The position numbers and the translations under genes were made by a program. The notes under the pieces are model-generated. The model did no database searches. It was given only the letters and a program-made list of their open reading frames with translations, and had not been told where the DNA came from. From an uncultured Acetatifactor sp. (lineage in GTDB: Bacteria > Bacillota > Clostridia > Lachnospirales > Lachnospiraceae): DNA of 21,542 bases. Shown one piece after another: positions 5,638-13,828 of the stretch (positions within the stretch are counted from its first letter, which is position 1; every line of letters starts with the position of its first letter). The stretch is from the NCBI GenBank assembly GCA_910579755.1, contig CAJTVB010000045.1, positions 1 to 21,542 of the forward strand, written 5' to 3'.

Positions 5638-7827
5638 TTACATACTCTTCCTCTCCGCGATCTCCGCCATTTTGGCATCGTTGAGCCTGGTATCCCCGTG
5701 CACCCGGGAATAGGACAGGTATCCGTTCATACGGTCTATCTTGGTCAGGTTGCGGCTGCCGCACTTAGGGCATACATCCATCTCCAGCTCCTGATGGCCG
5801 CAATCGTCACAGTAAGCAAGGGATAGATTGACGCCCTCATAGAATCCCATATCCATAGCCCTGCGGATCAATGTTTTAATCGCCTCAGTATTATAGTCGA
5901 TAGGATACTTTACATACTGAATCTTGCCTCCATTGCTCAGGTTCCAGAAACGGTCCTCCAAATCCTGCTTCTGAATAGGCGTGATATCCTCCGTCACATG
6001 ACAGTGGAAGCTGTTGCTCACATACTCCCTATCGGATACCCCCTCTACAATGCCGTATTTATTCCGGAACTGCTTTACCTGCAGACCGCACAGATTCTCG
6101 GCAGGGGTTCCGTAGATAGCATACAGATTACCGTCCTCCTCCTTAAACTCACTGATCCGGTTATTGATATATTCCATTACCTCCAGGGCAAACTGTCCGT
6201 CCTCCACCAGGGATTTTCCATTGTACAGCTCCTGAAGCTCATTCAGCGCAGTGATGCCAAAGCTGGCTGTGGCAGATTTCAAAAGCGGCTTGATCTTGTC
6301 CGTAAACTTCAGGTTGCCGTTGAGGAAACCGCCCTCACAATAGGCCAGCGGATTAGTGGAAGCCCTCATTTCTCCCAGGTAGGCGTAGGTGCGGATATGC
6401 AGCTGGCGGATCAAATTCAGATAATAGTCCAGCACCTCATAGAAATCTCTGCTCTCCTTTCTGGCCTTGGCCAGGATCATGGGAAGATGTAAAGATACCG
6501 CCCCCACATTAAAACGGCCAACAAATACCGGCATATCCTTATCGTCCGCAGGATGCATCCCGCCTCTCTCATACCAGGGAGACAGAAACGCCCGGCAGCC
6601 CATGGGAGAAACAATGCGCCCATACTGCTTATACATGCTGGCCACATAACCCTTTCCGGTCAGGCTCAGCCAGTCAGGGTACATGGTCTTGGCAGAGCAC
6701 TTCACCCCTGCCTCAAACACATCCTCCAGCGGCTTCCCGGGGCCATGAAGGTTCTCGTCATAAAGAAAAACTATCTTAGGGAACAGCACCGGCTTTTTGT
6801 GCTCCTTTTTCCCCTGTCCCCTTCTCCGCACATTCAACATTGTGATAGAGGCAAGCTTTGCAAAGCGTCCGGTTCCTGTGCCTGCCGTCACTGTGATAAA
6901 GGGATAATCCCCACGGCTGCTTCCCACGGTGTTGAACTTATATTCCCATCCCTGAAAGCCCTGCTCAAACTCTCTTATCACGTCTGCGTAGGCTTCCTTC
7001 TCCGCCTCCTCCGGATCAATACCGAGCCGGATATATTTTTCTATATACCGTTTGTAGGATTTCTCCGCGTAGGGCTCCAGGATCAGGTCCACGCTGGGAA
7101 CGGTAAAGCCGCCGTACTGCTGGCTGGCAGCACTCAGCACGATGTCACCGATCACGTCAAAAGCCACATCCAGAGACTTGGGTTCGTTATACCATACGTT
7201 CCCCATCTCAAAGCCGCCGTTCAGTACATTCTGCACATCAAAAAGGCAGCAGTTCATGGTATCTCTTCTGGCGGACATGTCATGAACATATATATAACCG
7301 TCCCGGCAGGCCTGAATCTCCTCAGTGGTCATGAAAAATTTCTGGTACAGCTCTTTATTCAGCTGATTGAAAATCAGACTCCTCTTGGTGGCTACCAATG
7401 CCGAATCCGTGTTGGCGTTTTCCTTGTCGCCAATATACATGATGGATTGACTCTTTTTATACACATCGTCCAGCATCCGCACAAAATCCTGCTTATAATT
7501 GCGGTAATCCCGGTAGCTCTTCGCCACCACAGGCTTCACCTGCTCCAGGGCGCTTTCCACAATATTATGCATAATAGGAATGGGAATCTCGTCTGCATCA
7601 AGCTCGTCCACCTTATTGACTACATATTCGCAGATATGACGTTCCTCCTCTTCGGTGAACCGGGTCAGCGCTCTGTACGCGCTCTTTCCCACGGCACAAA
7701 TCACCTTCTGCACATTAAAGGCTTCTCTGCTGCCGTCCTTCTTGATCACCCATACCGTCCTAACAGGAACAAACTCCTTCTCGTAATCCACATTATTCGC
7801 AACCGCCTGATCAAAATTACTGCTCAT
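5638..7827 (-). CDS. nrdD: Anaerobic (class III) ribonucleoside-triphosphate reductase
   Basis: NrdD reduces ribonucleoside triphosphates to deoxyribonucleotides by glycyl radical chemistry, so it works only without oxygen. The 729 residues start with an ATP-cone (about residues 25-115, VWVIKKDGSREAFNVQKV), the allosteric activity site, followed by the large barrel. The C-terminal zinc site CDDC...CPKC has cysteines at 673, 676, 686 and 689. The glycyl radical site is G702 in RMNGYLSYS, where the more usual form is RVCGYL. ATG 7827 is preceded by AAGGGA. The promoter (7927-7955) and two NrdR-like boxes lie upstream, and nrdG follows at 30 bases. Confidence 0.96.
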   Translation of the reverse strand: MSSNFDQAVANNVDYEKEFVPVRTVWVIKKDGSREAFNVQKVICAVGKSAYRALTRFTEEEERHICEYVVNKVDELDADEIPIPIMHNIVESALEQVKPVVAKSYRDYRNYKQDFVRMLDDVYKKSQSIMYIGDKENANTDSALVATKRSLIFNQLNKELYQKFFMTTEEIQACRDGYIYVHDMSARRDTMNCCLFDVQNVLNGGFEMGNVWYNEPKSLDVAFDVIGDIVLSAASQQYGGFTVPSVDLILEPYAEKSYKRYIEKYIRLGIDPEEAEKEAYADVIREFEQGFQGWEYKFNTVGSSRGDYPFITVTAGTGTGRFAKLASITMLNVRRRGQGKKEHKKPVLFPKIVFLYDENLHGPGKPLEDVFEAGVKCSAKTMYPDWLSLTGKGYVASMYKQYGRIVSPMGCRAFLSPWYERGGMHPADDKDMPVFVGRFNVGAVSLHLPMILAKARKESRDFYEVLDYYLNLIRQLHIRTYAYLGEMRASTNPLAYCEGGFLNGNLKFTDKIKPLLKSATASFGITALNELQELYNGKSLVEDGQFALEVMEYINNRISEFKEEDGNLYAIYGTPAENLCGLQVKQFRNKYGIVEGVSDREYVSNSFHCHVTEDITPIQKQDLEDRFWNLSNGGKIQYVKYPIDYNTEAIKTLIRRAMDMGFYEGVNLSLAYCDDCGHQELEMDVCPKCGSRNLTKIDRMNGYLSYSRVHGDTRLNDAKMAEIAERKSM

Positions 7828-7855
7828 TCATCCCATTCCCTTCTTTGTACTATCG

Positions 7856-7871
7856 ATACTATATATTGTAT
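7856..7871 (-). promoter_or_regulatory. Candidate NrdR box 2
   Basis: The 16 bases ATACAATATATAGTAT (minus strand) are a near-perfect dyad resembling the NrdR consensus (ACACTATATATAGTGT-like). It lies downstream of the promoter and 28 bases before the nrdD start, with its centre 43 bp from box 1, about four helical turns. Confidence 0.5.
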
Positions 7872-7898
7872 TCATATCCCGAAAAGCTCCGACATTTA

Positions 7899-7914
7899 TG
7901 TCAATATGTAGTGT
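7899..7914 (-). promoter_or_regulatory. Candidate NrdR box 1
   Basis: The minus strand reads ACACTACATATTGACA, similar to the NrdR box. It lies just downstream of the -10 at the expected transcription start, where a bound repressor would block transcription. NrdR is a nucleotide-sensing repressor of ribonucleotide reductase genes. Confidence 0.5.
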
Positions 7915-7926
7915 CAGATAAGTACC

Positions 7927-7955
7927 AGTATATAAAAAAACGCACGGCTTGTCAA
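7927..7955 (-). promoter_or_regulatory. Sigma-A promoter of nrdD-nrdG
   Basis: TTGACA (7950-7955) and TATACT (7927-7932) on the minus strand are 17 bases apart, giving a start near 7920 and a leader of about 93 bases. It lies just downstream of the WYL-gene terminator, so nrdDG is an independent unit. Confidence 0.75.
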
Positions 7956-7980
7956 CGCGGAACATCCGAAAAAAACATAC

Positions 7981-8017
7981 AAAAAAAGCATCTGAAATTT
8001 TATAAATTTTAGATGCT
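7981..8017 (-). terminator. Intrinsic terminator after the WYL regulator
   Basis: AGCATCTAAAATTT (8017-8004) pairs with AAATTTCAGATGCT (8000-7987), with a short loop and one mismatch, followed on the minus strand by a run of seven T. The stop codon of the WYL gene lies inside the stem. Confidence 0.8.
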
Positions 8018-8995
8018 TCGGTCTATAATTTTCAAAAGCCATTGCCTGTACTGTTCCTTCACAGCCTCGGGCGCTGCCACCGATGCATCGGCGCCGATTC
8101 CTGCCAGCCAGCCGAAAAACTGACCGCTGACCGCCACTTTGACACGAATGCGGAAGCTCCTGCCCTCCATGGGCCGCAGATCCGCCTCTCTGCCAAAGCG
8201 GTCCATCACCACGCCGGCCAGTCTGTTGGGAAATTCCAGCGTAACTATCTCTTCTTCTCCGCCATACATACCGAAGGTCTGGTTGGTATAAGCCGCCAGA
8301 TCCACCTGGGAAAACAGCTCCAGCCCTGTCCTTGGCTGCTTCAGCACCTCAACCTGTCCCATCTTGTCCACACGATAGTGCTTCATGATGGCATCCTCTT
8401 CATCATAGGCCGCAAGATAATAGTATTCGTCCTTCCAGATCAGCGCCCAGGGACTCACCTGGCGCGTTCCTTCCACCCTGGGAACCAGCTCCTTCTTCAG
8501 ATTCCAGTCCAGATACTGGAAGCTGATCTGCCGGTTTTCCTGAATGGCTCTGTGAATATTATCCACATTGTAATAAATACTCTCATTTTCCGTCTTGACG
8601 CGCCCGGCCACATATACCTGCCTCTGCAGCTTCACCGCATCATACTTTCCGGCCATCTTCTCCAGCTTTTGGATCAGGCGCCTTGACTTCTTTGTTGTGA
8701 TAAACCGGGAAGCCTGAACCGCATCCACCAGGAGCTTCAGCTCTGCCAGCTCAAACTCCCGGCCTGACATATAGTATCCGCCTCCCAGCCTGCTCTGAAC
8801 GGTAATAATATCATATCCAAAGTTACAGAGCTTTTCAATATCGTCGTATATACTCTTGCGCTCGGAATGAATATCGTTAGCCTCCAGATACGCAATGATA
8901 TCCGACGTGGAGGCAGGATGGTTTTCGTCCGTATTTTCCGTTAAAAACTTCACAATATATAACAGCTTCAGCTTTTGTCCCGGCGATTTTGCCAT
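8009..8995 (-). CDS. WYL-domain transcriptional regulator (HTH + WYL)
   Basis: A 328-residue regulator. Residues 1 to about 75 form a DeoR/HTH_11-like winged helix, with a recognition region around SERKSIYDDIEKLCNFGYDI. A WYL domain follows in the middle (about 135-215), with SPWALIWKDEYYYLAAYD and the conserved HYRVDKM, then a C-terminal extension. WYL domains are thought to sense ligands, often nucleic acid or nucleotides, and occur in regulators of defence, stress and metabolism. Target genes are unknown. The gene lies 31 bases after a small membrane protein gene and shares its direction, and its ribosome binding site is AAGGAG before ATATTGATATG. The stop codon is inside the terminator. 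Confidence 0.9.
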   Translation of the reverse strand: MAKSPGQKLKLLYIVKFLTENTDENHPASTSDIIAYLEANDIHSERKSIYDDIEKLCNFGYDIITVQSRLGGGYYMSGREFELAELKLLVDAVQASRFITTKKSRRLIQKLEKMAGKYDAVKLQRQVYVAGRVKTENESIYYNVDNIHRAIQENRQISFQYLDWNLKKELVPRVEGTRQVSPWALIWKDEYYYLAAYDEEDAIMKHYRVDKMGQVEVLKQPRTGLELFSQVDLAAYTNQTFGMYGGEEEIVTLEFPNRLAGVVMDRFGREADLRPMEGRSFRIRVKVAVSGQFFGWLAGIGADASVAAPEAVKEQYRQWLLKIIDRSI

Positions 8996-9026
8996 ATCAA
9001 TACTCCTTGCCCGGTTTTCGGGAATC

Positions 9027-9179
9027 CTATTCTGCCGGAGTCTCTGCTGCCGCCTTTGCGTTCTTCTTTTTTGCCATGGTAATGCCGATGGTAATTGCCG
9101 CGCCGCCCACAGCGGCGATGATCAGGATCAATACTCCATAAGATAAAAACATTCTGCCGAATTCCACTAAATTATTCAT
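9027..9179 (-). CDS. Small single-pass membrane protein, unknown function
   Basis: A 50-residue protein starting MNNLVEFGRMF, with one strongly hydrophobic helix (about residues 12-34: LSYGVLILIIAAVGGAAITIG), a Lys-rich stretch, and an Ala-rich acidic tail. The start at ATG 9179 is chosen because GAGG lies 9 bases upstream; a longer frame from 9251 has no such site. I do not recognise the family. It stands 31 bases before the WYL regulator on the same strand, so the pair is probably co-transcribed. A regulator plus a tiny membrane protein suggests a signal or stress response, but the sequence does not show what it senses. Confidence 0.65.
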   Translation of the reverse strand: MNNLVEFGRMFLSYGVLILIIAAVGGAAITIGITMAKKKNAKAAAETPAE

Positions 9180-9251
9180 CTGTGATAACCTCTTTTCTAT
9201 TTGATTGCCTATTATTTGATTGCTTATTATACTGCCTTCTGGTTCTGTCAC

Positions 9252-9372
9252 ATCCGCCTTATTACAATTATCCGCACTGTTAAACGGCGGACCTTGTCAC
9301 TTTTTCAGGGGCTTTCCCCATGAGCTTCCAACAAGATCATATTTCATCCTCCTTCAATTTTCTTACTGTATC
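9252..9372 (-). other. Gap between tyrS and the small membrane protein gene
   Basis: The 121 bases contain a strong AAGGAGG (9348-9354) followed by two very short frames: ATG 9347 (16 codons, MKYDLVGSSWGKPLKK) and ATG 9340 (11 codons, 7 bases from the ribosome binding site). A TATAAT at about 9228-9233 may be the -10 of a promoter for the small membrane protein, but its -35 is poor. No T-run terminator for tyrS is seen. Confidence 0.35.
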
Positions 9373-10620
9373 TTATTTTATGAGCACACGTTTATAATTT
9401 TTCTTGCCCCGCCGGACCACAATCCCCTTTCCGGCAAAGTGTTCCGGCTGATACACCGTTTTGATATCGCTGACCTTCTCGTTTTCCACGGTAACGCCGC
9501 CCTGCTCCACAGCACGCCGGGCCTCGGAACGGGAAGCGGTAAGCCCCGCCTTCACCAGTACTCCCAGAATGTCGATGGTTCCGTCCTGAAAATCACTCTC
9601 CTTAAGCTCACAGACAGGCATCTCAAAATCGGTTCCGTCTGCGCCTCCTGCAAAAGCTCCGCCGGAAAACAGCCTTCTGGCGCTTTCCTGAGCCTTTTGC
9701 GCTTCTTCCTCGCCATGCACCAGATTTGTCAGCTCATACGCCAGAATCTCTTTGGCCTGGTTCAGCTGGCTTCCCTCCCACCGGTTCATCTCGTCGATCT
9801 GCTCTATGGGCAGGAAGGTCAGCATTCTCATGCACTTCAGCACATCCGCATCGGACACATTTCTCCAGTACTGGTAAAACTCAAAGGGCGAGGTCTTGTT
9901 GGGATCAAGCCACACGGCTCCCTTCTGGGTCTTTCCCATTTTCTTTCCTTCGGAATTCAGAAGCAGCGTAATCGTCATGGCATAAGCATCCTTTCCCAGC
10001 TTCCTCCGAATCAGTTCAGTGCCTCCCAGCATATTGCTCCACTGATCATCCCCGCCAAACTGCATATTGCATCCGTACTTCTCGTAGAGCTGCAGGAAAT
10101 CATAGCTCTGCATAATCATGTAGTTGAACTCCAGAAAACTCAGACCCTTTTCCATACGCTGCTTATAGCATTCCGCCGTCAGCATGCGATTTACGGAAAA
10201 ATGCACTCCGATATCCCTTATAAACTCAATATAGTTCAGATCCCGGAGCCAGTCTGCGTTATTCACCATCATAGCCTTGCCTTCGCCGAATTCAATAAAA
10301 CGGCTCATCTGCTTTTTAAAGCACTCACAGTTATGGTCGATGTTTTCTGTAGTCATCATGGTGCGCAGATCACTCCTGCCGGAGGGATCCCCGATCATCC
10401 CCGTGCCGCCGCCGATCAAAGCGATAGGCCTGTTGCCAGCCATCTGCAGCCTCTTCATCAGGCACAGCGCCATAAAATGCCCCACATGCAGACTGTCCGC
10501 GGTAGGATCAAAGCCGATGTAAAACGTGGCCTTCCCGTTGTTGATCAGCTCCCGGATCTCCTCCTCGTCTGTCAGCTGGGCAAGGAGCCCTCTCGCTTTT
10601 AATTCCTCAAATACTTTCAT
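9373..10620 (-). CDS. tyrS: Tyrosyl-tRNA synthetase
   Basis: TyrS charges tRNA-Tyr with tyrosine in an ATP-dependent reaction. The class I signatures are HVGH (45-48; HIGH motif) and KMGKT (227-231; KMSKS variant), with GFDPTADSLHVGH at the active site. FGGDDQW and NYMIMQSYDF line the tyrosine pocket. An S4 RNA-binding domain forms the C-terminus (about 345-410). The 415-residue length is normal. The leader between it and the VWA gene is only about 60 bases, with a small stem (10647-10676), too short for a T-box riboswitch, so tyrS here is probably transcribed from upstream genes or a close promoter. Confidence 0.97.
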   Translation of the reverse strand: MKVFEELKARGLLAQLTDEEEIRELINNGKATFYIGFDPTADSLHVGHFMALCLMKRLQMAGNRPIALIGGGTGMIGDPSGRSDLRTMMTTENIDHNCECFKKQMSRFIEFGEGKAMMVNNADWLRDLNYIEFIRDIGVHFSVNRMLTAECYKQRMEKGLSFLEFNYMIMQSYDFLQLYEKYGCNMQFGGDDQWSNMLGGTELIRRKLGKDAYAMTITLLLNSEGKKMGKTQKGAVWLDPNKTSPFEFYQYWRNVSDADVLKCMRMLTFLPIEQIDEMNRWEGSQLNQAKEILAYELTNLVHGEEEAQKAQESARRLFSGGAFAGGADGTDFEMPVCELKESDFQDGTIDILGVLVKAGLTASRSEARRAVEQGGVTVENEKVSDIKTVYQPEHFAGKGIVVRRGKKNYKRVLIK

Positions 10621-10646
10621 CTTCCTTATACCTTTCTCTTTTACCC

Positions 10647-10676
10647 TATGCCGTCATGCTTTCCAAGCCCGGCATA
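10647..10676 (-). repeat. Small hairpin between the VWA gene and tyrS
   Basis: TATGCCG (10647-10653) and CGGCATA (10670-10676) pair around a 16-base loop. No T-run follows on the minus strand, so it is not a clear terminator. A processing or stability structure at the operon boundary is possible. Confidence 0.4.
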
Positions 10677-10680
10677 CATT

Positions 10681-11886
10681 TCACTGCTTGTTTGACATAA
10701 GCTTCACCATAGCCCGGTTCAAGCCGTCCACCGTCAGCTTATACATGGGAAACATCTCCTTCACGGCGGTCTCCGCCTCTCTCCAGGGGGCTCTTCCCGG
10801 CGCCATCTTGGGATTCAGCCACACCACCTTTTTATATTTCCTCTTTACCAGCTGAAGCCATTCATAACCGGACAGTCCTCCGTTGGGGCCCCGGTAGTTG
10901 CCCGTAGTGGAATACAGCTCCTCCGGCGCCATGGCCGCATCTCCCACAATAATCACCTTGTAGTCACTTCCCACGTTCCGGAACATCCACTCTGTATCCA
11001 CCCAGTCCCCATTCTCACATTCCGGGGTTTTATAAAGCTTGCTGTAGATACAATTATGAAAATAATAGGTCTTTACATCCTTGTAATGATTGGATTTATG
11101 CACGGCCTGAAACAAATCGTTCAGCAGGCTGCTGAAGGGGATCATGGTTCCGCCGGAATCCATCAAAAGCAGCAGCTTTACAGCATTCTTCCGGGGCTTC
11201 TGCATAACGATCCGCAGACATCCCCCATTGTTGCAGGTTTTGTCCACCGTACCGTTGATGTCCAGCTCCGTCTCGGGAATATCCAGTCTGCTGGAAAACT
11301 GTCTCAGCTTTCGAAAGGCCATCTGGAACTGCCGGTTATCCAGCACCCTGTCATCCCTGAAATCACGGTATTTTCTGGCGCCCACAACGGAGAATGCCGA
11401 CTGATAACCGGTCTTTCCTCCGACTCTCACTCCGCCCACATTGCCTCCCATGTTGCCGAAGGAGGTCTTTCCCATGGTGCCGATCCAGAAGCTGCCGCCG
11501 TTGTGCTCGCTGTCCTGATCCTTCAGCCGCTGGCGGAATTTCTCCTCCACGTCATCCTTGTCCACCTGGATCTCCTCCACCTGGTTTAAATGGTTTCTGG
11601 CCTCCTCATGAGCCAGCTCCATCATGTCGGATTTATCCAGCCACCGAAGCATTTCCTTTCCCACCTCGGTCTCCTTCTGAGCTGCCTTGAAGCATTCCTC
11701 AAACGCCATATCAAATTTGTCAAAATCCGTCTCGCTCTTCACCAGTATCATCCGGGCCACATAATAAAACTGTGTCAGGGAGCTGCCGCACAGCCCCTTA
11801 TCAAGAGCTTCCTGAAGAGTCAGCCACTCTCCCAGCGTCACCTTCAGTCCTTTTCCCCGGAGGGTATTGAAAAAATTGATAAACAT
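10681..11886 (-). CDS. VWA-domain (CoxE-like) protein partnered with MoxR ATPase
   Basis: A 401-residue protein starting MFINFFNTLRGKGLKVTL, the form usual for VWA partners of MoxR ATPases. The VWA domain is C-terminal (from about residue 232), with a metal site starting at DSGGTM (243-248), a variant of DxSxS, and GDAAM near residue 315. A Gly-rich linker (about 142-160) precedes it. Together with the MoxR ATPase it probably acts as a chaperone that remodels or activates another protein complex; the client is unknown. An in-frame GTG at 11949 would add 21 residues but has no ribosome binding site, so ATG 11886 is preferred (TGGAAA upstream). The gap to moxR is 95 bases. Confidence 0.88.
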   Translation of the reverse strand: MFINFFNTLRGKGLKVTLGEWLTLQEALDKGLCGSSLTQFYYVARMILVKSETDFDKFDMAFEECFKAAQKETEVGKEMLRWLDKSDMMELAHEEARNHLNQVEEIQVDKDDVEEKFRQRLKDQDSEHNGGSFWIGTMGKTSFGNMGGNVGGVRVGGKTGYQSAFSVVGARKYRDFRDDRVLDNRQFQMAFRKLRQFSSRLDIPETELDINGTVDKTCNNGGCLRIVMQKPRKNAVKLLLLMDSGGTMIPFSSLLNDLFQAVHKSNHYKDVKTYYFHNCIYSKLYKTPECENGDWVDTEWMFRNVGSDYKVIIVGDAAMAPEELYSTTGNYRGPNGGLSGYEWLQLVKRKYKKVVWLNPKMAPGRAPWREAETAVKEMFPMYKLTVDGLNRAMVKLMSNKQ

Positions 11887-11981
11887 AGCCAATATGTTTC
11901 CAGGCAGCGCCGGAAATATCCTTTCACAGATTAAACGCTTTGTCTGCACCGCCGGTCTTTAAAAACCCCGGAAATTCCGGA

Positions 11982-12800
11982 TCACAGATTCGGCTCCTGC
12001 CGGACCAGCTCCAGATCCTCATCCTTTTTCACCACTACTCCCACAAAGGGCAGCGCTTTTCTGATGGTCTCCGCCGGGATCCCGCCCACCTGCAGAGCGT
12101 TAATCCAATCGATCAGCTCTGAAGTGCTGGGCTTTTTGCGAATATCCCGGATCGCCCTGATGTTATAAAATACCTCCATGGCATTTTTCAGAAGCTTGTC
12201 CTCCACCTCCGGAAAATGCACTCTCACGATCTCTTCCATCAATTCCTGAGAAGGGAAATCGATATAGTGAAAAATACAGCGCCGCAAAAACGCATCCGGA
12301 AGCTCCTTTTCCGCGTTGGAGGTAATGATCACGATAGGACGCTGCTTTGCCCGGACGGTGCGCTTTGTTTCATGAATATAAAATTCCATCTGATCCAGCT
12401 CCCACAAAAGGTCGTTGGGGAATTCCAGATCCGCCTTGTCAATCTCATCGATCAGAAGCACTACCTGTTCGTCGCTGTCAAAGGCTTCTCCCAGCTTTCC
12501 CAGCTTAATATAGCGGGCAATGTCGTTTACGCCTTCCTCCCCAAACTGTCCGTCATAAAGACGCTGAATCGTATCATACACATACAGCCCTTCCTGGGCC
12601 TTGGTGGTGGATTTAATATTCCAGATAATCAGCCGCTTCCCCAGCGCCTTTGCCACAGCCTCCGCCAGCATGGTCTTGCCGGTTCCGGGCTCGCCCTTGA
12701 TCAGCAGCGGTTTCTTTAACGCTATGGCTATATTGACACTGGCCATCAGCTCTTCACTGGCCACATATTCTCCCGTTCCCTGAAATCCCTGTTGTCCCAT
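11982..12800 (-). CDS. MoxR-type AAA+ ATPase
   Basis: This 272-residue AAA+ ATPase of the MoxR clade has Walker A GEPGTGKT (36-43), Walker B VVLLIDEID (113-121), sensor 1 TSN (160-162) and a paired arginine finger (FLRRC, about 171-175). MoxR ATPases pair with VWA proteins and are thought to act as unfoldases or insertase-like chaperones for metal-cofactor or membrane complexes. The gene is upstream of the VWA gene on the same strand, so the two are probably one operon. ATG 12800 follows an AAAGGTG site. Candidate promoter 12840-12868 overlaps that of metF. Confidence 0.92.
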   Translation of the reverse strand: MGQQGFQGTGEYVASEELMASVNIAIALKKPLLIKGEPGTGKTMLAEAVAKALGKRLIIWNIKSTTKAQEGLYVYDTIQRLYDGQFGEEGVNDIARYIKLGKLGEAFDSDEQVVLLIDEIDKADLEFPNDLLWELDQMEFYIHETKRTVRAKQRPIVIITSNAEKELPDAFLRRCIFHYIDFPSQELMEEIVRVHFPEVEDKLLKNAMEVFYNIRAIRDIRKKPSTSELIDWINALQVGGIPAETIRKALPFVGVVVKKDEDLELVRQEPNL

Positions 12801-12820
12801 TTGGTATACACACCTTTCCC

Positions 12821-12849
12821 TTGAATTTCACTCCACTTTATGTTACGAT
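12821..12849 (+). promoter_or_regulatory. Candidate metF promoter
   Basis: TTGAAT (12821-12826) and TACGAT (12844-12849) are 17 bases apart; each matches four of six consensus bases. It points to metF, with a start near 12856 and a leader of about 47 bases, too short for a SAM riboswitch. The -10 overlaps the -10 of the divergent moxR promoter. Confidence 0.45.
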
Positions 12850-12868
12850 ATTCTCGTTTTAAAATCAA
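12840..12868 (-). promoter_or_regulatory. Candidate moxR promoter, divergent from metF
   Basis: On the minus strand TTGATT (12863-12868) and TAACAT (12840-12845) are 17 bases apart. The -10 overlaps that of metF, so RNA polymerase can occupy only one at a time. Confidence 0.45.
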
Positions 12869-12902
12869 GAAGTTTATTTTGAAAAGATAAAGAGGTGCAC
12901 CA

Positions 12903-13760
12903 ATGATACAGAATATACTTGAAAACAAGCGCACGATTTCCTTCGAGGTTTATCCTCCCAAAAAGGAAGGCGAATTCGAATCCGCCTTCCAGGTGCTTGA
13001 CAGCCTGGGCAGGCTGAATCCCGATTTTATCAGCGTCACCTACGGCGCCGGCGGCAGCCGTTTCGGCAAAACCGTAGAGATTGCTTCTTACATTCAGAAC
13101 AGCCTGGGCATCGATGCCGTTGCCCATATGACCTGCGTGGGCTCCAAGAAGGAACAGCTGCTCAAAGTATGCGCGGATCTGGAGGCCGCCAATGTGAGCC
13201 ATGTGCTGGCCCTGCGGGGTGACCGTCCCAGGGATATGACTGACGAGCAGTTCCACTCCCGGGATTTCGCCCATGCCAGCGATATGATGACATTTTTGCA
13301 GGAGCATACGGATCTGACCCTGGCAGGCGCCTGCTATCCCGAAAAACACTTTGAAAGCTTCAGCATGGAATCAGACTTAAACCACCTGAAAAAGAAGCAG
13401 GAGGCCGGAGCCAGATTTCTCATCAGCCAGCTTTTCTTCGACAATGACTTTTACTATTCCTTCCTGGAAAAAGCTGAGAAAAAGGGAATCCATATTCCTG
13501 TCTGCGCAGGAATCATGCCTATTACCTCCGCCAAGCAAATCGGCACTACTATCTCCCTGTCCGGCTCCAGTGTGCCCAAGCGGCTGTCCGACCTGATCGC
13601 CGCTCACGGCGACAATGCCGAAGACATGCGGAAGGCTGGCATTGATTACGCCATCTGCCAGATCCGGGATCTGCAGGAAAACGGCGTAAATCATATCCAC
13701 ATCTATACCATGAACAAGCCTGGCACCGCAGCAGAAATCGTCCAGGCAATTTACCGATAG
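12903..13760 (+). CDS. metF: Methylenetetrahydrofolate reductase
   Basis: MetF reduces 5,10-methylenetetrahydrofolate to 5-methyltetrahydrofolate, using FAD, and so provides the methyl group for methionine synthesis (and, in acetogens, for the Wood-Ljungdahl pathway). The signature stretches are SFEVYPPK near residue 13, VTYGAGGS (45-52), and ALRGDRP (103-109), which mark the FAD- and folate-binding barrel. The 285 residues are normal for a stand-alone bacterial MetF. GAGGTG lies just before ATG 12903. It is the only housekeeping gene here on the plus strand. No MetV or MetH neighbour is visible, so the partner enzyme is elsewhere. Confidence 0.96.
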   Translation: MIQNILENKRTISFEVYPPKKEGEFESAFQVLDSLGRLNPDFISVTYGAGGSRFGKTVEIASYIQNSLGIDAVAHMTCVGSKKEQLLKVCADLEAANVSHVLALRGDRPRDMTDEQFHSRDFAHASDMMTFLQEHTDLTLAGACYPEKHFESFSMESDLNHLKKKQEAGARFLISQLFFDNDFYYSFLEKAEKKGIHIPVCAGIMPITSAKQIGTTISLSGSSVPKRLSDLIAAHGDNAEDMRKAGIDYAICQIRDLQENGVNHIHIYTMNKPGTAAEIVQAIYR

Positions 13761-13828
13761 TAATATATCCTCAAGTATTTTCATAGAGTGGATAAGGAAA
13801 TAATGTATTTTAGAAAAGGGGCATTCGT

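Noticed and set aside
6553..7911. A 452-codon plus-strand frame
   Set aside because: It is antisense to nrdD, whose motifs and zinc and glycyl radical sites are clear; the long open frame follows from codon bias in the real gene.
9220..10602. A 460-codon plus-strand frame
   Set aside because: It is antisense to tyrS, which has HVGH, KMGKT and S4 features; the predicted protein shows no recognisable domain.
10621..10680. T-box riboswitch before tyrS
   Set aside because: The gap is only 60 bases, with one small stem; a T-box leader is much longer and needs a specifier loop and T-box sequence.
12850..12902. SAM riboswitch before metF
   Set aside because: The leader after the candidate promoter is about 47 bases, too short for any known SAM riboswitch.
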